Assembly: GCA_030159075.1 (NCBI GenBank)
Contig: BROG01000128.1
Coordinates: forward strand, 424,501-488,500
Origin: Atrina japonica
Lineage: Eukaryota > Mollusca > Bivalvia > Pterioida > Pinnidae
Direction: 5' to 3'
DNA length: 64,000 nucleotides
Shown one piece after another: positions 44,991 through 57,659 of this stretch. The translations under genes were made by a program, and so were the position numbers. The first letter of the stretch is position 1, and each line of letters opens with the position of its first letter. Under the pieces are notes generated by a model that was not told the origin of the DNA, ran no database searches, and saw nothing but the letters and a program-made list of their open reading frames with translations.

Positions 44991-45699
44991 TTTTATTATA
45001 TGACTATTTCAAAATTTGAAACAAACAAAAAAGACAATCTCAGTCTCAATTTAATATTTTGCTCCTGCTCAGAACGATTTTCAAAATATTTACCCTGTTC
45101 TTTTTTCATGAATGATTAAGAGCGATCGTTAAATGAGAGCAATATTTTCATTGGTTTATATATTTGTTTCATCCAGTCATATACTTACACAAATAGGAAA
45201 AGGACGGAAGTAAGAGAGAGCGGCATAACAATCCATGGCCCTCTGGACTGTAGAATGAATGAAAGTAGTGCTTCTTTGATTGATACTTGGATTCATCAAC
45301 AAATTGCCATAGTTATAACCAATCAGCGAACAGAAAATCCATGAATTCTATTATAAATAATGTCATTGGTTGATTTATTAACTGAATGAAACTGTAATAT
45401 AAACCTTGGTCATCCTTGTTCATCAGGTGATGTTCTAATGATCAGAAAATGTCAAAATTGGTTGGTTTGATACTGAAATGAAGATTATCAGTTGGGACTT
45501 TATGTGGGTGATTATCGCTTTCAAATTAAAAATTTTCTTATTACAACTTCTGGTCCATCTCCAGTTCCATAATTCGTTCATTTTTAAACTGGAAACGTGG
45601 ATGACGATAACAGTTGGTTGAGTAATATCCATCAGAAATGAAAATGAAAATATCCCAGAAGGAAAAGAGATGTCTGAGGAGGTTAACTTTTACAAAAAG
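44991..45699. other. No recognised feature
   Basis: AT-rich spacer. The 65-codon - strand frame at 45,435-45,632 is not recognisable. Confidence 0.4.
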
Positions 45700-45790
45700 A
45701 GACCTGGGCCTAGCATCATAAAACTTAAGTTAAATCTGAGAATATTCTCAACTTGGCCTGCTTAGCCATAAGTTTTATGGTGCCAGACTC
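45700..45790. repeat. Imperfect inverted repeat with central palindrome
   Basis: The left arm TAGCATCATAAAACTTAAG (45,711) pairs with the right arm ATAAGTTTTATGGTGCCA (45,769). Between them lies the perfect palindrome GAGAATATTCTC. CCTGGGCC flanks the left arm and GGCCTG occurs internally. The layout suggests a short dispersed hairpin repeat. Confidence 0.6.
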
Positions 45791-47280
45791 TGGTTCAGCA
45801 GCAGGGGACAATCTCGAAAATATATCACACACATTTTTTACAGTACAAACATGAAACACTTGTATGGTTTAAACTAACTCCATTGGTTGACATCAACTGA
45901 TAGAAATAGATAATTGGTTCCTGTTTCCAACTGATTGCACAACAGTAGGTGATTGTAAGAGTTAGCAGAGTTTTTATCAGGTGAACAATTCAAACTCCCG
46001 GGAGTTTCTAGTTTAGAAATTAATTTACATACCATATATGAGCAGCAGTATAGCAAGAAATACAGACTTTTTATATATTGTTGTTTTTTCCCCTAGACAC
46101 AGCAAAATTTTGATGATGATGGCACTGTGCTATTTTTACACAGACGTTATGTGCACATAAAACCTTATTTGGTATTAGCAATGAAATGTACATTCTTTGG
46201 TGAGTTCCAATATCTGACTTGAATTAGCACTGTTATTAATTTGAATTGAAATGTGTTTAATTACATCAACCATGGGTAAAAGAACACACATATAAACATA
46301 CACAAACCAAAAGTAATGAACAAATTCTACTTAATTTTGTCTTCAATGTAAAGCATTACAGAAATTTTGAGGATTTACTTTCATATAAGTTTTTGTGTCT
46401 GTAAGTTTTGTTTCCCTCCATAATTCATCATTAGATTGTCCAAATATTTATACTTGCTACCAGAAGGAGGTACATTAAAATAGATTATGGCACCCATGAA
46501 ATATTAAATATTTAATAAAATATGCTTGTCTCTGTATTTACGCAGCACTCTGAAGAGGAAGTGGTAATATTTACATAGACAGGTTTTTTGGGCTAAATTA
46601 TTTTTCTATTTCAGTTTCACTTATATTAATGCATTCACTTTTCGGTAGAGAATTCTTAGACTCACAACACACTCCCCCTTTCCCTGTACTTGTTTATTTA
46701 TCTTCTCATTATAAATGGATCTGCAGCATACATTTAATAGGAACCTGTGTTCATTTTTGTGGCCTTCTAGCTGTTTTTATTTCATTATATTTAAGTGTGT
46801 TTAAGCTTGCGTGTAATTTTAGTATTAGTAAGTGTTGGTTATGAAGCTATATTTAATCTCAAGTTTTACACATGTTGTAAAAACTTCTTGTTGCAGACTT
46901 TAATGTGTTGTGATGTCTCAGTGTTCTGTATAGTACAGATGTTGTCATATTTTGTAATTGTGCGTTACCTATAATAACGAGACAGGTAGGTACACATATG
47001 TAGGTAAGATTTTCTACTTTGAATATTTGTATTTTATTTTGGACGTTCATCTTCTGGACAGCATTAGTTTTGTATACTTCATAATTTTTACTAGAAAAAT
47101 GCAAATATCATAGACTTGCATGAAATTTAATTGTATTACAATCGGTAAGTATTATATTAAAGCAGTTCTTTTCATCATTTTATAGTATCATTTAGTGTTG
47201 GCATCATGATGAATTATTAGATCAAGTGTTGTGAATAAATTGGTAATAATTTTCACAGAAATCATTTTAACTTATTAGTT
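45791..47280. other. No gene recognised
   Basis: Several short frames on both strands (for example 46,629-46,844 + and 46,859-47,104 -) show no recognisable motif. No repeat family was identified. Confidence 0.4.
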
Positions 47281-47559
47281 CAGGGCTTTTTTTTCCTCCA
47301 AATTTATAATCAATATTGGACTACATTCCCAATCGCAAATCTTTTTTCCTCAATTTTTTGCCAAAACTTCACAATCATGAACATTGATTACATTTTTTCA
47401 TTATTTCTCATTTTTATGGTGATATTTTTAATTATTTTTTTTTCTTCAAAGTTGAAATATAGCAGGTTGAAAATAAAAGGGATAAATAATTTGGCAAATA
47501 AAAATCTCCCAATTCTAGCATAATTTGCCATGTTCCCACAAATGTAAGAAAAAGCCCTG
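47281..47559. mobile_element. 279-bp element with CAGGGCTTTTT terminal inverted repeats
   Basis: The left end is CAGGGCTTTTTTTTCC. The reverse complement of the right end is CAGGGCTTTTTCTTAC. CAGGG-type ends are typical of hAT transposons. I could not see a clean 8-bp target duplication, so the class is tentative. Internal blocks CCCAATCGCAAATC and TTTTTCCTCAATTTTTTGCC relate it to 43,755-44,090. Confidence 0.55.
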
Positions 47560-47589
47560 CAGTTGGTTTCTGTCCACAAAATTTGTATG

Positions 47590-47945
47590 ATCTTATCAAC
47601 AAGTCAGTGTTGTCTGTTGTCAGTGTGTTATTCACAATTTCCAGTGTTGTCAGTTGGCAATATTATTCACCATTTTTGGTGTTGCCAGGTAAATATATAA
47701 CTCATACAGTTCACTAATGTCAGTTTGTCATGTTTTTCACACTGTTTTCACTGTCGGCAGTGATAGTAATTCTACAATGTATCTAAATAAAGAAATTTAC
47801 TGTCGTCAGTTGTAATTGTTTAATTACATGGTAGTAGTTATTGTTGGCGGTTGATAAAGTTATTCATAATCTATTCAGTGTTGGCAGTTAGGAATACTAT
47901 TTTCATTGGTGTTGTCAGTTGTTATTTACTGTCTATTTAGTGTAG
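47590..47945. repeat. Degenerate tandem repeat, CAGTGTTGTCAGTTG type
   Basis: Motifs such as GTCAGTGTTGTC, CCAGTGTTGTCAGTTGGCAA, CAGTGTTGGCAGTTAGG and TTATTCAC recur at irregular spacing of about 40-60 bp. It is an old, diverged array that adjoins the next one. Confidence 0.6.
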
Positions 47946-48490
47946 GAGTTCTTTAGATATGATGACTCTTGGGGCAGGGGTTCTGTAGATATGATGACCC
48001 CTGGGTCAAGGATTCTGAAGATATGACCCCTTGGTCAGTGGTTCTGTAGATATCATGATACCTTAATCAGGGGTTCTATAGATACATGTATCATGACCCC
48101 TGCATCAGGGGTTCTGTAGATATGTTGAATCCTGGATCAAAGATTCTGTAGATATCATGATCCTTGGTTCAGGAATTCTGTAGATATGATTACCCCTGCA
48201 TCAGGGGTTCTGTAGATATGTTTACCCATGAGTCAGAGGTTCTGTAGAATGTATTGACCCCTGGGTCAGGGTTCTGTAGATATGTTGACCCCTGGGTCAG
48301 GGATTCTGTAGTCAGGATGTAGTTAAGATGACCCCTGGGTCAGGGTTCTGTAGATATGTTGACCCCTGGGTCAGGGATTCTAATGATATGACCTCTGGGT
48401 CAAGAGTTTTGTAGTTAAGATGACCCCTGGGTCAGGAGTTCTGTAGATACCATGATCTCAGGGTCAGAAGCTTTGCAGATATCATTACTT
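47940..48490. repeat. Minisatellite, about 32-bp unit
   Basis: The unit is GTTCTGTAGATATGTTGACC plus CCTGGGTCAGGG, about 16 copies with small length changes and diverged units at both ends. Confidence 0.9.
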
Positions 48491-49499
48491 TTGGCCAGGA
48501 CAGGTTTTTGTCTGTTGGACGGGATTATATAAGATTATATATGGATTGCAGCTTCACCAGTTTATACAGAACCTGTGAAATCTAATTACAGAATATCAAC
48601 TTAAACAGTTTAGTCTATGATCATGAGACCAGCCAGTTTTACATGCTAGATTTATATATTTATATATATATATTTATATTTATATATATATTTCCTGACC
48701 CTTTTTCTTGTTGTTTTAATCCTATTTTATTCCACACACTTCACTTTTTGAACAGACAATATACAGCAGTTTATGATCGCAGAGTTCAAGAGTTATCTCT
48801 CTTTGAATGTGTCCGTAATATGGATAATTCATTAATTGTATTTTACTGAAGTTTTTGCATTTTCCAATAGTGTTCAAAAAAGCATTTGTTGGGAGTAATT
48901 CAACAAATAATGTTCAGAGATGAGAAGTACAGAAAGATCATCTAATGGAAGTCAGAGACATAGCATTTCATATATTTGTGTTCTAGCATATTGCATGCCC
49001 TACTGAGAAATGCTTTGAGACCCAGCCAAGTCCTTAAATAAAATTTGGGGATGGTGGATTTTTGTTCTGAGAAAATCTACACAATATGTGTACTTTGTGT
49101 CAGCAGATTTATTGATTAGTTACAAATTAGTTCCCTTGATCTCATATTAAGATATCAATTGCACTGTTTATTTCAGTAAGTGTAAAATTCTTTAGCATGG
49201 CAAGAAATGAGGAAATTGTAAACATATTGTCATTCATTTTATCATTTTCTTTCCAGGCATCTATTCTAGTTATACAAGTAAAACTCAAGCTAATGATAAA
49301 TAAATGCTAAGGGAAATCAACATGTTAAAGTACTCAAGATACCTTTATTTGTTTTTAGTGAAGATGATTTTGTTTATTTCAGTCTGTAAATACTTTAATT
49401 CTAGATTTGTAATCTAATTTTCTGTTTGTATAGCCAGAGAAAACTTCTACCAGATGTAGCAAAGAAAATAATCACTTTAGCCATTTCTTTGTATACTTA
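48491..49499. other. No gene recognised; short AT/T tract
   Basis: A TATATTTATA-rich tract lies at 48,650-48,692. The 68-codon + frame through it (48,643-48,849) has no recognisable motif. Confidence 0.4.
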
Positions 49500-49750
49500 G
49501 TATCTATCCCACCTGGTAACATATCAAGATTTTGTAACTATCTTACCTGGTAACATACCTAGATTTTGTAACTATCTTACCTGGTAACATACCTAGATTT
49601 TGTAACGATCTTGCCTGGTAACATATCTGGATTTTGTAACTACCTTATCTGGTAACATATAGATTTTGTAACTATCTTACCTGGTAACATCTAGATTTTT
49701 TAACTATCTTACCTGTAACATTTCTAGATTTTGTAACTATCTTACCTGCT
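49500..49750. repeat. Minisatellite, about 34-bp unit
   Basis: The unit is ATCTAGATTTTGTAACTATC plus TTACCTGGTAACAT, about 7 copies. It runs straight into the next array, sharing the CTATCT-ACCTG core. Confidence 0.92.
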
Positions 49751-51345
49751 ATTCATGTTACAAACAGTGCCTATCTCACAGTCTCTATTGTCACTTTGCA
49801 GCTGTCTCACCATTGCTTTATACCTGATGTTCACATTGTGTCTATCTCACCTGATGACTCAGGTGCCAGTGGTCCTAGTGTACCTATCTCACCTGAAACC
49901 TGATGTTCACATTGTGTCTATCTCACCTGATGACTGGTCACAGTGGTCATAGTGTACCTATCTCACCTGATGTTCACATTGTGTCTATCTCACCTGATGA
50001 CTGATCACAGTGGTCCTAGTGTACCTATCTCACCTTATACCTGATGTTCACATTGTATCTATCTCACCTGATGACTGATCACAGTTGTCCTAGTGTACCT
50101 ATCTCACCTGAAACCTGATGTTCACATTGTGTCTATCTCACCTGATGACTGATCACAGTGGTCATAGTGTACCTATCTCACCTTATACCTGATGTTCACA
50201 TGGTAACTATCTGATGATGGTCACAGTTTTCTAACTATCTCACCTGAAACCTGATGTTCACATTGTGTCTATCTCACCTGATGACTGATCACAGTGGTCA
50301 TAGTGTACCTATCTCACCTTATACCTGATGTTCACATTGTATCTATCTCACCTGATGACTGGTCACAGTGGTCATAGTGTACCTATCTCACCTGAAACCT
50401 GATGTTCACATTGTATCTATCTCACCTGATGACTGGTCACAATGGTCCTAGTGTTCCTATCTCACCTGATCCTGATATTCACATTGCATCTATCTCACCT
50501 GATGATTGATCACAGTGGTCCTAGTGTACCTATCTCACCTTATACCTGATGTTCACATTGCATCTATCTCACCTGATGACTGATCACAGTGGTCCTATTG
50601 TACCTATCTCACTTTAAACCTGATGTTCACATTGTATCTATCTCACCTGATGATGGTTCAGTGGTTGTGGTCTAGTCTCACCTGATACCTGATGTTCACA
50701 TTGTATCTATCTCACCTGATGACTGGTCACAGTGGTCCTAGTGTTCCTATCTCACCTTATACCTGATATTCACATTGCATATATCTCACCTGATGACTGG
50801 TCACAGTGGTCCTAGTGTTCCTATCTCACCTGATCCTGATATTCACATTGCATCTATCTCACCTAGTGACTGGTCACAGTGGTCCTAGTGTTCCTATCTC
50901 ACCTGATACCTGATACTTACATTGCATCTATCTCACCTGATGACTGGTCACAGTGGTCCTAGTATATCTGTCTCACCTGATTATATCATATCTTATTCAC
51001 CTGTTCAATGTGTCTATCTCACCTGATATCTAATGTTCACATTGTTTTTCTCACCTGATATCTGATGGTCACATTATATCTATCTCACCTGATATCTGAT
51101 GATCACAATGTTTATCTCACCTGATACCTGATGTTCACATTATACTTATCTCACCTGATACCTGGTGTTCACATTTCACCTGCTATCCAGTGTTCACATT
51201 GTATATTTCATCTAATAAGTGATGTTTAATTTATCTGTTTCAACTGATATCTCAGCAGATACCAATGTTCACATTATATCAATCTCACCTAATATCTGGT
51301 GTTTACATTGTATCTATCTCATCTGATATCTGATGTTTACATTTT
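49751..51345. repeat. Minisatellite, 74-bp composite unit (40 + 34), then monomers
   Basis: The unit joins CTATCTCACCTGATGACTGA, TCACAGTGGTCCTAGTGTAC with CTATCTCACCTTATACCTGA, TGTTCACATTGTAT. Both halves start with CTATCTCACC. About 16 composite units fill 49,780-51,000. From there to 51,345 only shorter units of the ACCTGATATCTGATGTTCAC type remain, increasingly decayed. Confidence 0.93.
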
Positions 51346-52527
51346 TTATGTTGGTAGAACTATACATCTATAACATGTGATAATTTATGTTGCTAGAACC
51401 ATATATGTATATATTGTTGAAGTCACACCTTACATTCCTGTCTGACAATATTGTATCTATATTACCTGGAATACTACCTTTTCTAAGCCATTCTACTGTA
51501 TTTGTCCCACAGCTATATCACAATCAGATGCCAAAACTGTTTTTACCCAATGTTATATGTTATTTACTGAAATATTAAGAGAGTTAATTAAAGGAAATTA
51601 TGTTCTTACAAGCAATGATATGTAGGTTTTCCATTACAGAAAATTTCAAGACAGTGGTACTTAATTAAAATTAGCTACGGCCATTAAAAGAGGCAAAAAT
51701 CCAGTATTTCATGTTTCATTTTATTTTTACAAATTTTCAGGGATGAATTAATTTTATTCCAATACTTTGTGTGCATTTAATTGATGTTTAATCTTGAGGC
51801 AAATCATTTCTTTCTCTTTTGCTGCTAATTTTGTGAAGATAGGTGAAATACAAGTGAAGTTATGTAACAGTGGTGTCGTATATTCGTTATGTTGTTCAGT
51901 AACCATTTAAAGCATTAATATTCATGTTAGTTGACTCAAACACAAAAGTAATCTTATTTCTTAGATAAAGGAGAAGTATCCGTAGACAGCATTCATAGAG
52001 AAATGTATCAGAGATTAAACTCAGTTGATTTTACAACCGTTCATACAAAGATACACCATAAGATAGGAAATTGAAAATGTTTTCAAAGAAATTAAAGTTT
52101 AAGATATTCTCTTTATGCAGAAAAAATGAGTTCATTTTGAAACACTCCAAAAATAAAACAGAGTAGGTAAAAATTGACAAAAACAGAATTTTCTACAGGA
52201 TTTTTATGCCAATCATGATATACTGAACAATATTTTTGTAACAATATGTCTCAGTGATTGCAAAAATGCATTTCAAAACTGTAATTGCTGCAAGTTAAGT
52301 TAAAAATGTCAGAGAAGAAAAGCTCTGTAGCATGAAATTTTTCCTATAAAAATCAAAGATTATGATATTACTTCTGAGAAACTACTCAAAGATAGTGAAA
52401 ATGTTTATCATTTTCATATATTATCATCATTTGTGTGTCATAAAATGACATTACCATTTGTCTGTAACAAACTTTATTTTATACCTCTAGTGAAACACAC
52501 TTTGGGCATGTGATTGTGATATAGCTG
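51346..52527. other. No recognised feature
   Basis: AT-rich spacer with small chance frames only. Confidence 0.4.
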
Positions 52528-52831
52528 CCAGTAAGCACCCAAGGTACTACAAAATATTGGAATAAGGGGTGGGCACTTATTGGGACCAAAATTATAGTGA
52601 AATTGATGTAAAACAGGTAAAAATTTACAAAACTTGATGGTCAAGTTGTTGTAGTCAACATTCTTCCATTGCTGGGGCTAGAGATAAATTGATACCGGTA
52701 CTTACATTTTTCTGATCCACATCTCTTTGTCAACAGGCTAGAAAAGATACTTGATCATGTGTAAAAAAAAAAAAGTGAATAAATCCTAACAAAATGGGAG
52801 AGGTACATATAGCCTCATGGGTGCTTATTGG
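52528..52831. mobile_element. About 300-bp element with AATAAGCACCCA-type inverted repeats
   Basis: The left end is CCAGTAAGCACCCAAGG. The reverse complement of the right end is CCAATAAGCACCCATGAG. An internal inverse copy, TGGGCACTTATTGG (about 52,571-52,584), could alternatively pair with the left end to make a 58-bp hairpin. No coding capacity. Boundaries are tentative. Confidence 0.45.
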
Positions 52832-53219
52832 ATTGATTACCATGTATTTATCTGATCTGCAGGTACTTGTTAGACATTTTAAAAGTTTTCTCGTTAGGGC
52901 ACACTTCTTTAAAACTGAAGAATACACTAACACTTATACCCAAAATACCTAAATGTAATGTTTCTTTCTGTTGTTTAGATCAATCTATTATGGTCTGTAG
53001 GGTTGATAGGGTTAATCATTTCTGTCACCTGGTATCACTGAATAGTGGTATATAAATACAGTATATTTTGTATCTCTTTTTAAGCACTTTCCATAGAAAC
53101 ATGAAGCTTCCCTTGGGAACATCTAGTAATCCTATTTCACTTAATGGCAATTCCAGTGGAATATTTCAGATCAGTTTATAGGCTAGGAGAGACAACTCTG
53201 ATATAATATTCATTTACAA
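52832..53219. other. No gene recognised; partial repeat
   Basis: At about 52,975-53,025 the run ATCAATCTATTATGGTCTGT plus AGGGTTGATAGGGTTAATC resembles the right half of the ACCCCTGAAAA family. Confidence 0.35.
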
Positions 53220-53328
53220 CATCCTTTCCTTTTATTAATCAGTTCACCCCTCTGTATCCCAATGGTATGCTCTTTTCTACTGTCTTAGACCAGTCTATTT
53301 TGGTCTGTAGCATTAATAAGGTTGCAAT
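53220..53328 (+). mobile_element. Short inverted-repeat element (ACCCCTGAAAA family, diverged)
   Basis: AATCAGTTCACCCCTCTGTA, then TCTTAGACCAGTCTATTTTG and GTCTGTAGCATTAATAAGG follow the module order of the copies at 26,413 and 43,464. Confidence 0.5.
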
Positions 53329-54014
53329 AGTGGTAATGTAACTTTATCTTTCTGTAATTTGATTTTTGGGAACAATTGCACCAATCCACAAAATTATCAA
53401 TAGATATTAAAAAATAAACAAAATATAAAAATTTCATAATTGCAAAGTGCTAAGTACTATCTGTACAATTAGGGCTTACATTTATTACTATTTTTTTTTT
53501 TTTTTTCATTTTTGTGAAAAAAAAACTTGAAGGAATTGGAATTTATAGCTAAATATTTACTGGTTGTAATTCCACAGATAAAGATATATTGATGTTCATA
53601 CCTAGAATGTAAATATATAAAGTCATTATAAAAGTGTTCCTTAAGGGCTTTGATTTTAAATGTGATAAAATTGTAAATTTATGAAAATATTTAAAAGCAT
53701 TCCTTCATACATGTACATATCAAGACTTTGATGGTTTTTTTTTTTTAGATCTAACCATGTAAAATACAATTTTGTTGATTTCTTGTGCAGGATGACAAAA
53801 ATTTTATTTGACCCAATGTCTATTCGAATGATCCCCAGTTTGAACTTATTAGAAAGTTTTTAATGCAAAAAAGATATAGGAACATAAACAAATCAAACAG
53901 TATGAGATAGCGATCTCCAAGAAAAAGGAATAGATAAAATGTAACATCTAAATGGAGCATAATGGATAGATCTTTGTATGGGTAATTAGTTTAAATGCTG
54001 GAATGGTAGTTTTA
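53329..54014. other. No recognised feature
   Basis: AT-rich spacer with short poly-T runs. Confidence 0.4.
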
Positions 54015-54202
54015 TCAGTAAAGTGAAACTTGAATATAAAGATCCCCTTAGGGACACAATAAAACCAGTCTTTATTGGGAGGTGGCCTTTATATAGAGGT
54101 TAATTGATTTGTACACATTGTACTATTGGGGACAGCAAAACACGGTCTTTATGACCAGGTGGTCTCTATACACAGGTGGTTGCTAAAGCAGGTTTTGCTG
54201 TA
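54015..54202. mobile_element. MITE-like element (CAGTCAAA family, copy 1)
   Basis: The right end AAGCAGGTTTTGCTGTA and a diverged left end with CAGTAAAGTGAAACTTG frame about 188 bp. The interior has CAGTCTTTATTGGGAGGTGG, CCTTTATATAGAGGTTAATT and GGTCTTTATGACCAGGTGGT, partly matching 55,757-55,930. Confidence 0.5.
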
Positions 54203-55756
54203 TTATTACAGGACCTATGCACCTCAGCACCCATGAAAAGAATCTAGGTCATTGTCTAAAATTAATTTTGGCTGTTATCCTATCAGAGGCATCTTTGAAA
54301 TCTTGAGTTATTGCATGATTAATTAGATTCCACTGGCAGATTAGCCAGCAAATTATACTTTTTCACTGCTTTTTTTTATTTATATACCCATCAGTTTTAA
54401 ATGGGGAAAATTTTTAATTTGAGATACAATTTGACTTTAACCTAAATTACATGTATATAAATTCTAAATTTCTTACTTTTTTTAACAGACATCTTAGGTG
54501 GTTAAGGGGAAGAGAGCTACAGTATTTAAGATGCTCTGTGAAGTTTATATATTTGGCAAAATGCCAAGTTAAAGGATTTGAGTCATTTATTTTGTTTTAA
54601 GTTGATGTAGGTATATTCAGGTTTTATTGCAGTTAGCCAAATATCAGTTCACAGGTAAATTTTGACAGACTACCTGACAATCTATGAAAAAGTGCACCTT
54701 TGAATTCAGATTTATATATATATACAGACGAGCCAAATGTTTCAATGTTTATTTGTTGTAATGATAGAACAGCTCCATTTTCTTCTCAAAAGAGGTATAG
54801 ATCATTGTAAGAATTATTGCTAATTTGGGAACTGTAAAGCTAAATTGGTATAGGTTTGCCACATGCAATAGGAGATGGATTTTTGTGCTGAGCTCCACTG
54901 ACAGTTTGATAAAAAAGATTTTTGTTTTTATTGGAAGTATTTTATTTACAGCAGGACATCTCAAGTCTTGAGTCCAAAATCATTTTTCTGTGTATTAGTA
55001 AATACATGTATAATCATTAGTAGTTCAACTTTTCTCAACTATAACTTAAGTAATTTGATGATTTAAAGTCTTAGTAGAGAATTTCCTGACTGTCATCCGT
55101 CTAATTTCCCTTTGAAAATTGTAAGGTTAATTTCCAATTAAGCAACATGGTATAAAACTATTCCAGGTCAATGTAAACATTTTACTCAGAACATGAGTTT
55201 AAATCTCAAACTTGTTAAGTTGACTGCATGAATTGTGTAAAATGATAATATTTCAGTAGAGGTAAAATTGCTATAAATTAATTAATGTATTTCAAGTTTG
55301 AAAACTTCTGTCAGTTTTTACAGGAAGACAGCTGATATTTTTTATCAAACAACCTTGACCCTTGAGTCCTTGACCTAAGCACTAGGCATTGAGCATCAAG
55401 AGATTATAAAAGTCGTATGACAGGTAAGTTTGTACATTTTCTTATGGTATTCTCTTTTCTATTACCTTACATCAGTTTATTATGATATTTAATGTTGAAA
55501 GGTTTAAAGACAATTAAGTCCAAATTCAGAGTTGTCATTTACCTTGAAAGGTCAAGGGAAATTGATTTTTTTGCAAGGTCAGTGAAGTGTTAAGGAATTT
55601 TGAAAATTTGTAAGCAAAATTCAGCAAAGTATGTCAAGAAAATGTTAGGTTATAAAATTGTGATCTGGTATATAAAATATGGTGGCAATGATTGTTAACA
55701 AAAAAATTGTTAACTTAAAAGTTGTTTGTCGGGTGTGGGACTTTTTACAATTCTAA
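54203..55756. other. No recognised feature
   Basis: AT-rich spacer. The 71-codon - strand frame at 54,749-54,964 is not recognisable. Confidence 0.4.
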
Positions 55757-55930
55757 TACAGTCAAATTTGTCTATAAAGGCCACTCAAAGGAATGAACAG
55801 AAGTATTCATTATAGACAGATGGCTTTTATAAAAAGGATTAATCATTATAAAGTTAACAAAGGCTATGTTTATTGGCCTCTTTAGGCAGGTGTACTTTAT
55901 ACAAAAGCTCCTAATGCAAATTTGATTGTA
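55757..55930. mobile_element. MITE-like element (CAGTCAAA family, copy 2)
   Basis: The left end is TACAGTCAAATTTGTC. The reverse complement of the right end is TACAATCAAATTTGCA. The element is 174 bp, TA-bounded, with repeated TCTATAAAGGCCAC- and ATAGACAGATGGC-like strings inside. It fits a non-autonomous Tc1/mariner-type element. Confidence 0.65.
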
Positions 55931-56109
55931 AATGACTTACATCTTTGGGAATCATATACATATATATATTGTTTCTCAAACACATTTATTTTCCATTTGC
56001 TGTTATTGAAGGATTCTTTTATGCCACACATAACATACAGTACACAGTAGACTGCACATTATCAATATTGATGGAGAAAACCTGATTACTGTATACTTCT
56101 GAGTCCTTC

Positions 56110-56338
56110 TGGTGGGCCACCGTGGCCCAGTGGTTAAAACATCTCACCATAAACCATGAATCATGTTGAGGTTTGATTCCAGCTCGAACCTTACCTCATT
56201 TTGTGAGAAAGTTTGCTAGTTTAGTTATAGAGGGCCACTAGTCTCTTCCCGGGTACAGTGTAACTGTATACTGGCCGTCACCATATGGCTGATAAATTGT
56301 TGAGTGTGGTGTAAAACACGATTCAAACAAACAAAAAA
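56110..56338 (+). mobile_element. Full-length tRNA-derived SINE
   Basis: The head has A-box TGGCCCAGTGG (56,123-56,133) and B-box-like GGTTTGATTCC (56,170-56,180). The body has AGTTTGCTAGTTTAG, TCTCTTCCCGGGTACAGTGT, TGGCCGTCACCATATGGCTG and TTGTTGAGTGTGGTGTAAAA. It ends in CAAACAAACAAAAAAA. Same family as 6,003, 24,415 (reversed) and 57,186. Confidence 0.85.
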
Positions 56339-57185
56339 AGCCTGAAGCCTTCCGAACAAAAATCAACAACAACAAAACTAGCAATCTTCCCTGTATGATA
56401 ATTACCTAAGTTCTAGCAAGTTTCAAATATGCTCTGTCTAGAGGTGAGCGCTGACATATTTTAGATGGTAATGCTCATGGCCACTTGACCAATGAGGTTC
56501 TTGTAATTAGGAGAAATAAACATATGACCAACTGCAGGATAAGATATCAAAGCATTTTGTATCCTCAAAGTTATGGTATCTTTCGTAGATCATGCAGACA
56601 CGATTTTAGGCATATACTGAAATTCCATTTTCAGCTTTTTTATATAATAAACTGTTATTCATGCCTTCATATTAATGCATTATACTTGGTGCAATATTCT
56701 TTTTATGACTTAAAGTCAGCAATGTAAACCTGATCTGGCTATAAATGTTCCTATCTGTTACATTGATATTATGATTTTTCGGTAAATGACTACCAGAAAT
56801 AACAAAAAAGCCCTAAAATATCATATATGTCAGTTTAGTTTCACATTCTTTGACAAATAAATCCAATTATATTGACTTAATTGTGATCAGGAAACAAGAT
56901 TAGGAACTAAATTACAATGCATAAATACAGTTGAAGTCTTTGGTAGCAAAGTGATTGAATAACTTGAAAATAATCGGATATAGTGGGGAAAAGTTATCTA
57001 GATTTTGGGGTCTCCAATGTCACTCAAATGGCCTACTGTAAAACAGTTATGATTGGTTGAGGTCAGGTCTGCTTGCTGTTACTACTCAAACATCAACAAA
57101 ACTTGTCAGGAATATATATCATGATTCTAACTTCTAAGCACATTCTAACAGCTGGATTTGATATTTTATTTTCTGCAAATATGAC

Positions 57186-57436
57186 AGGGTCTCCATGGCT
57201 GAGTGGTTAGGGCATCACACTTTGAACCATGAAGTGTCTCACTACTGGTCAGTTTCAAGCTTTGCTGGAACTGATTCTTATGAGAAAGTTTGCCATTTTA
57301 CTGGTGGAAGGCTGATGGTCTCTTCTCAGGGTATATTGTTACTGGGTTCTCTCCTCCACCAATAAAAACTGGCTGCCACCATATAACTAAACAATTGTTG
57401 AGGATGGAGATCAACACTATTCAAAAATAAAAGAAA
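57186..57436 (+). mobile_element. Full-length tRNA-derived SINE
   Basis: The head has A-box TGGCTGAGTGG (57,196-57,206). The B-box region is decayed (CAGTTTCAAGCTTTGCTGG). The body has GAGAAAGTTTGCCATTTTAC, TCTCTTCTCAGGGTATATTG, TACTGGGTTCTCTCCTCCAC, CTGGCTGCCACCATATAACT and TTGTTGAGGATGGAGATCAA. The tail is A-rich. It carries the block between TCTCTTC and CTGGCYGYCACC that is missing or shortened in the copy at 56,110. Confidence 0.82.
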
Positions 57437-57659
57437 TCAAAGCCAATATAACCCTGTTTTGGACTTTTTCTATTTTCAATGGTGTCTTTAAGAAGATTGG
57501 TTTGGGAACAGGTTAATTGGGGAGATGCAAAAATATTGCTGAGTCAGGTGACTTTGATTACTTTATGCTTTACCTTGACCTTTGACCTTTAAATTCAAAT
57601 TCCAGATGTCCTACTTCACAATTTGGCCATAAATGCCTTAAGTGGTTTCTTGTTATCTT

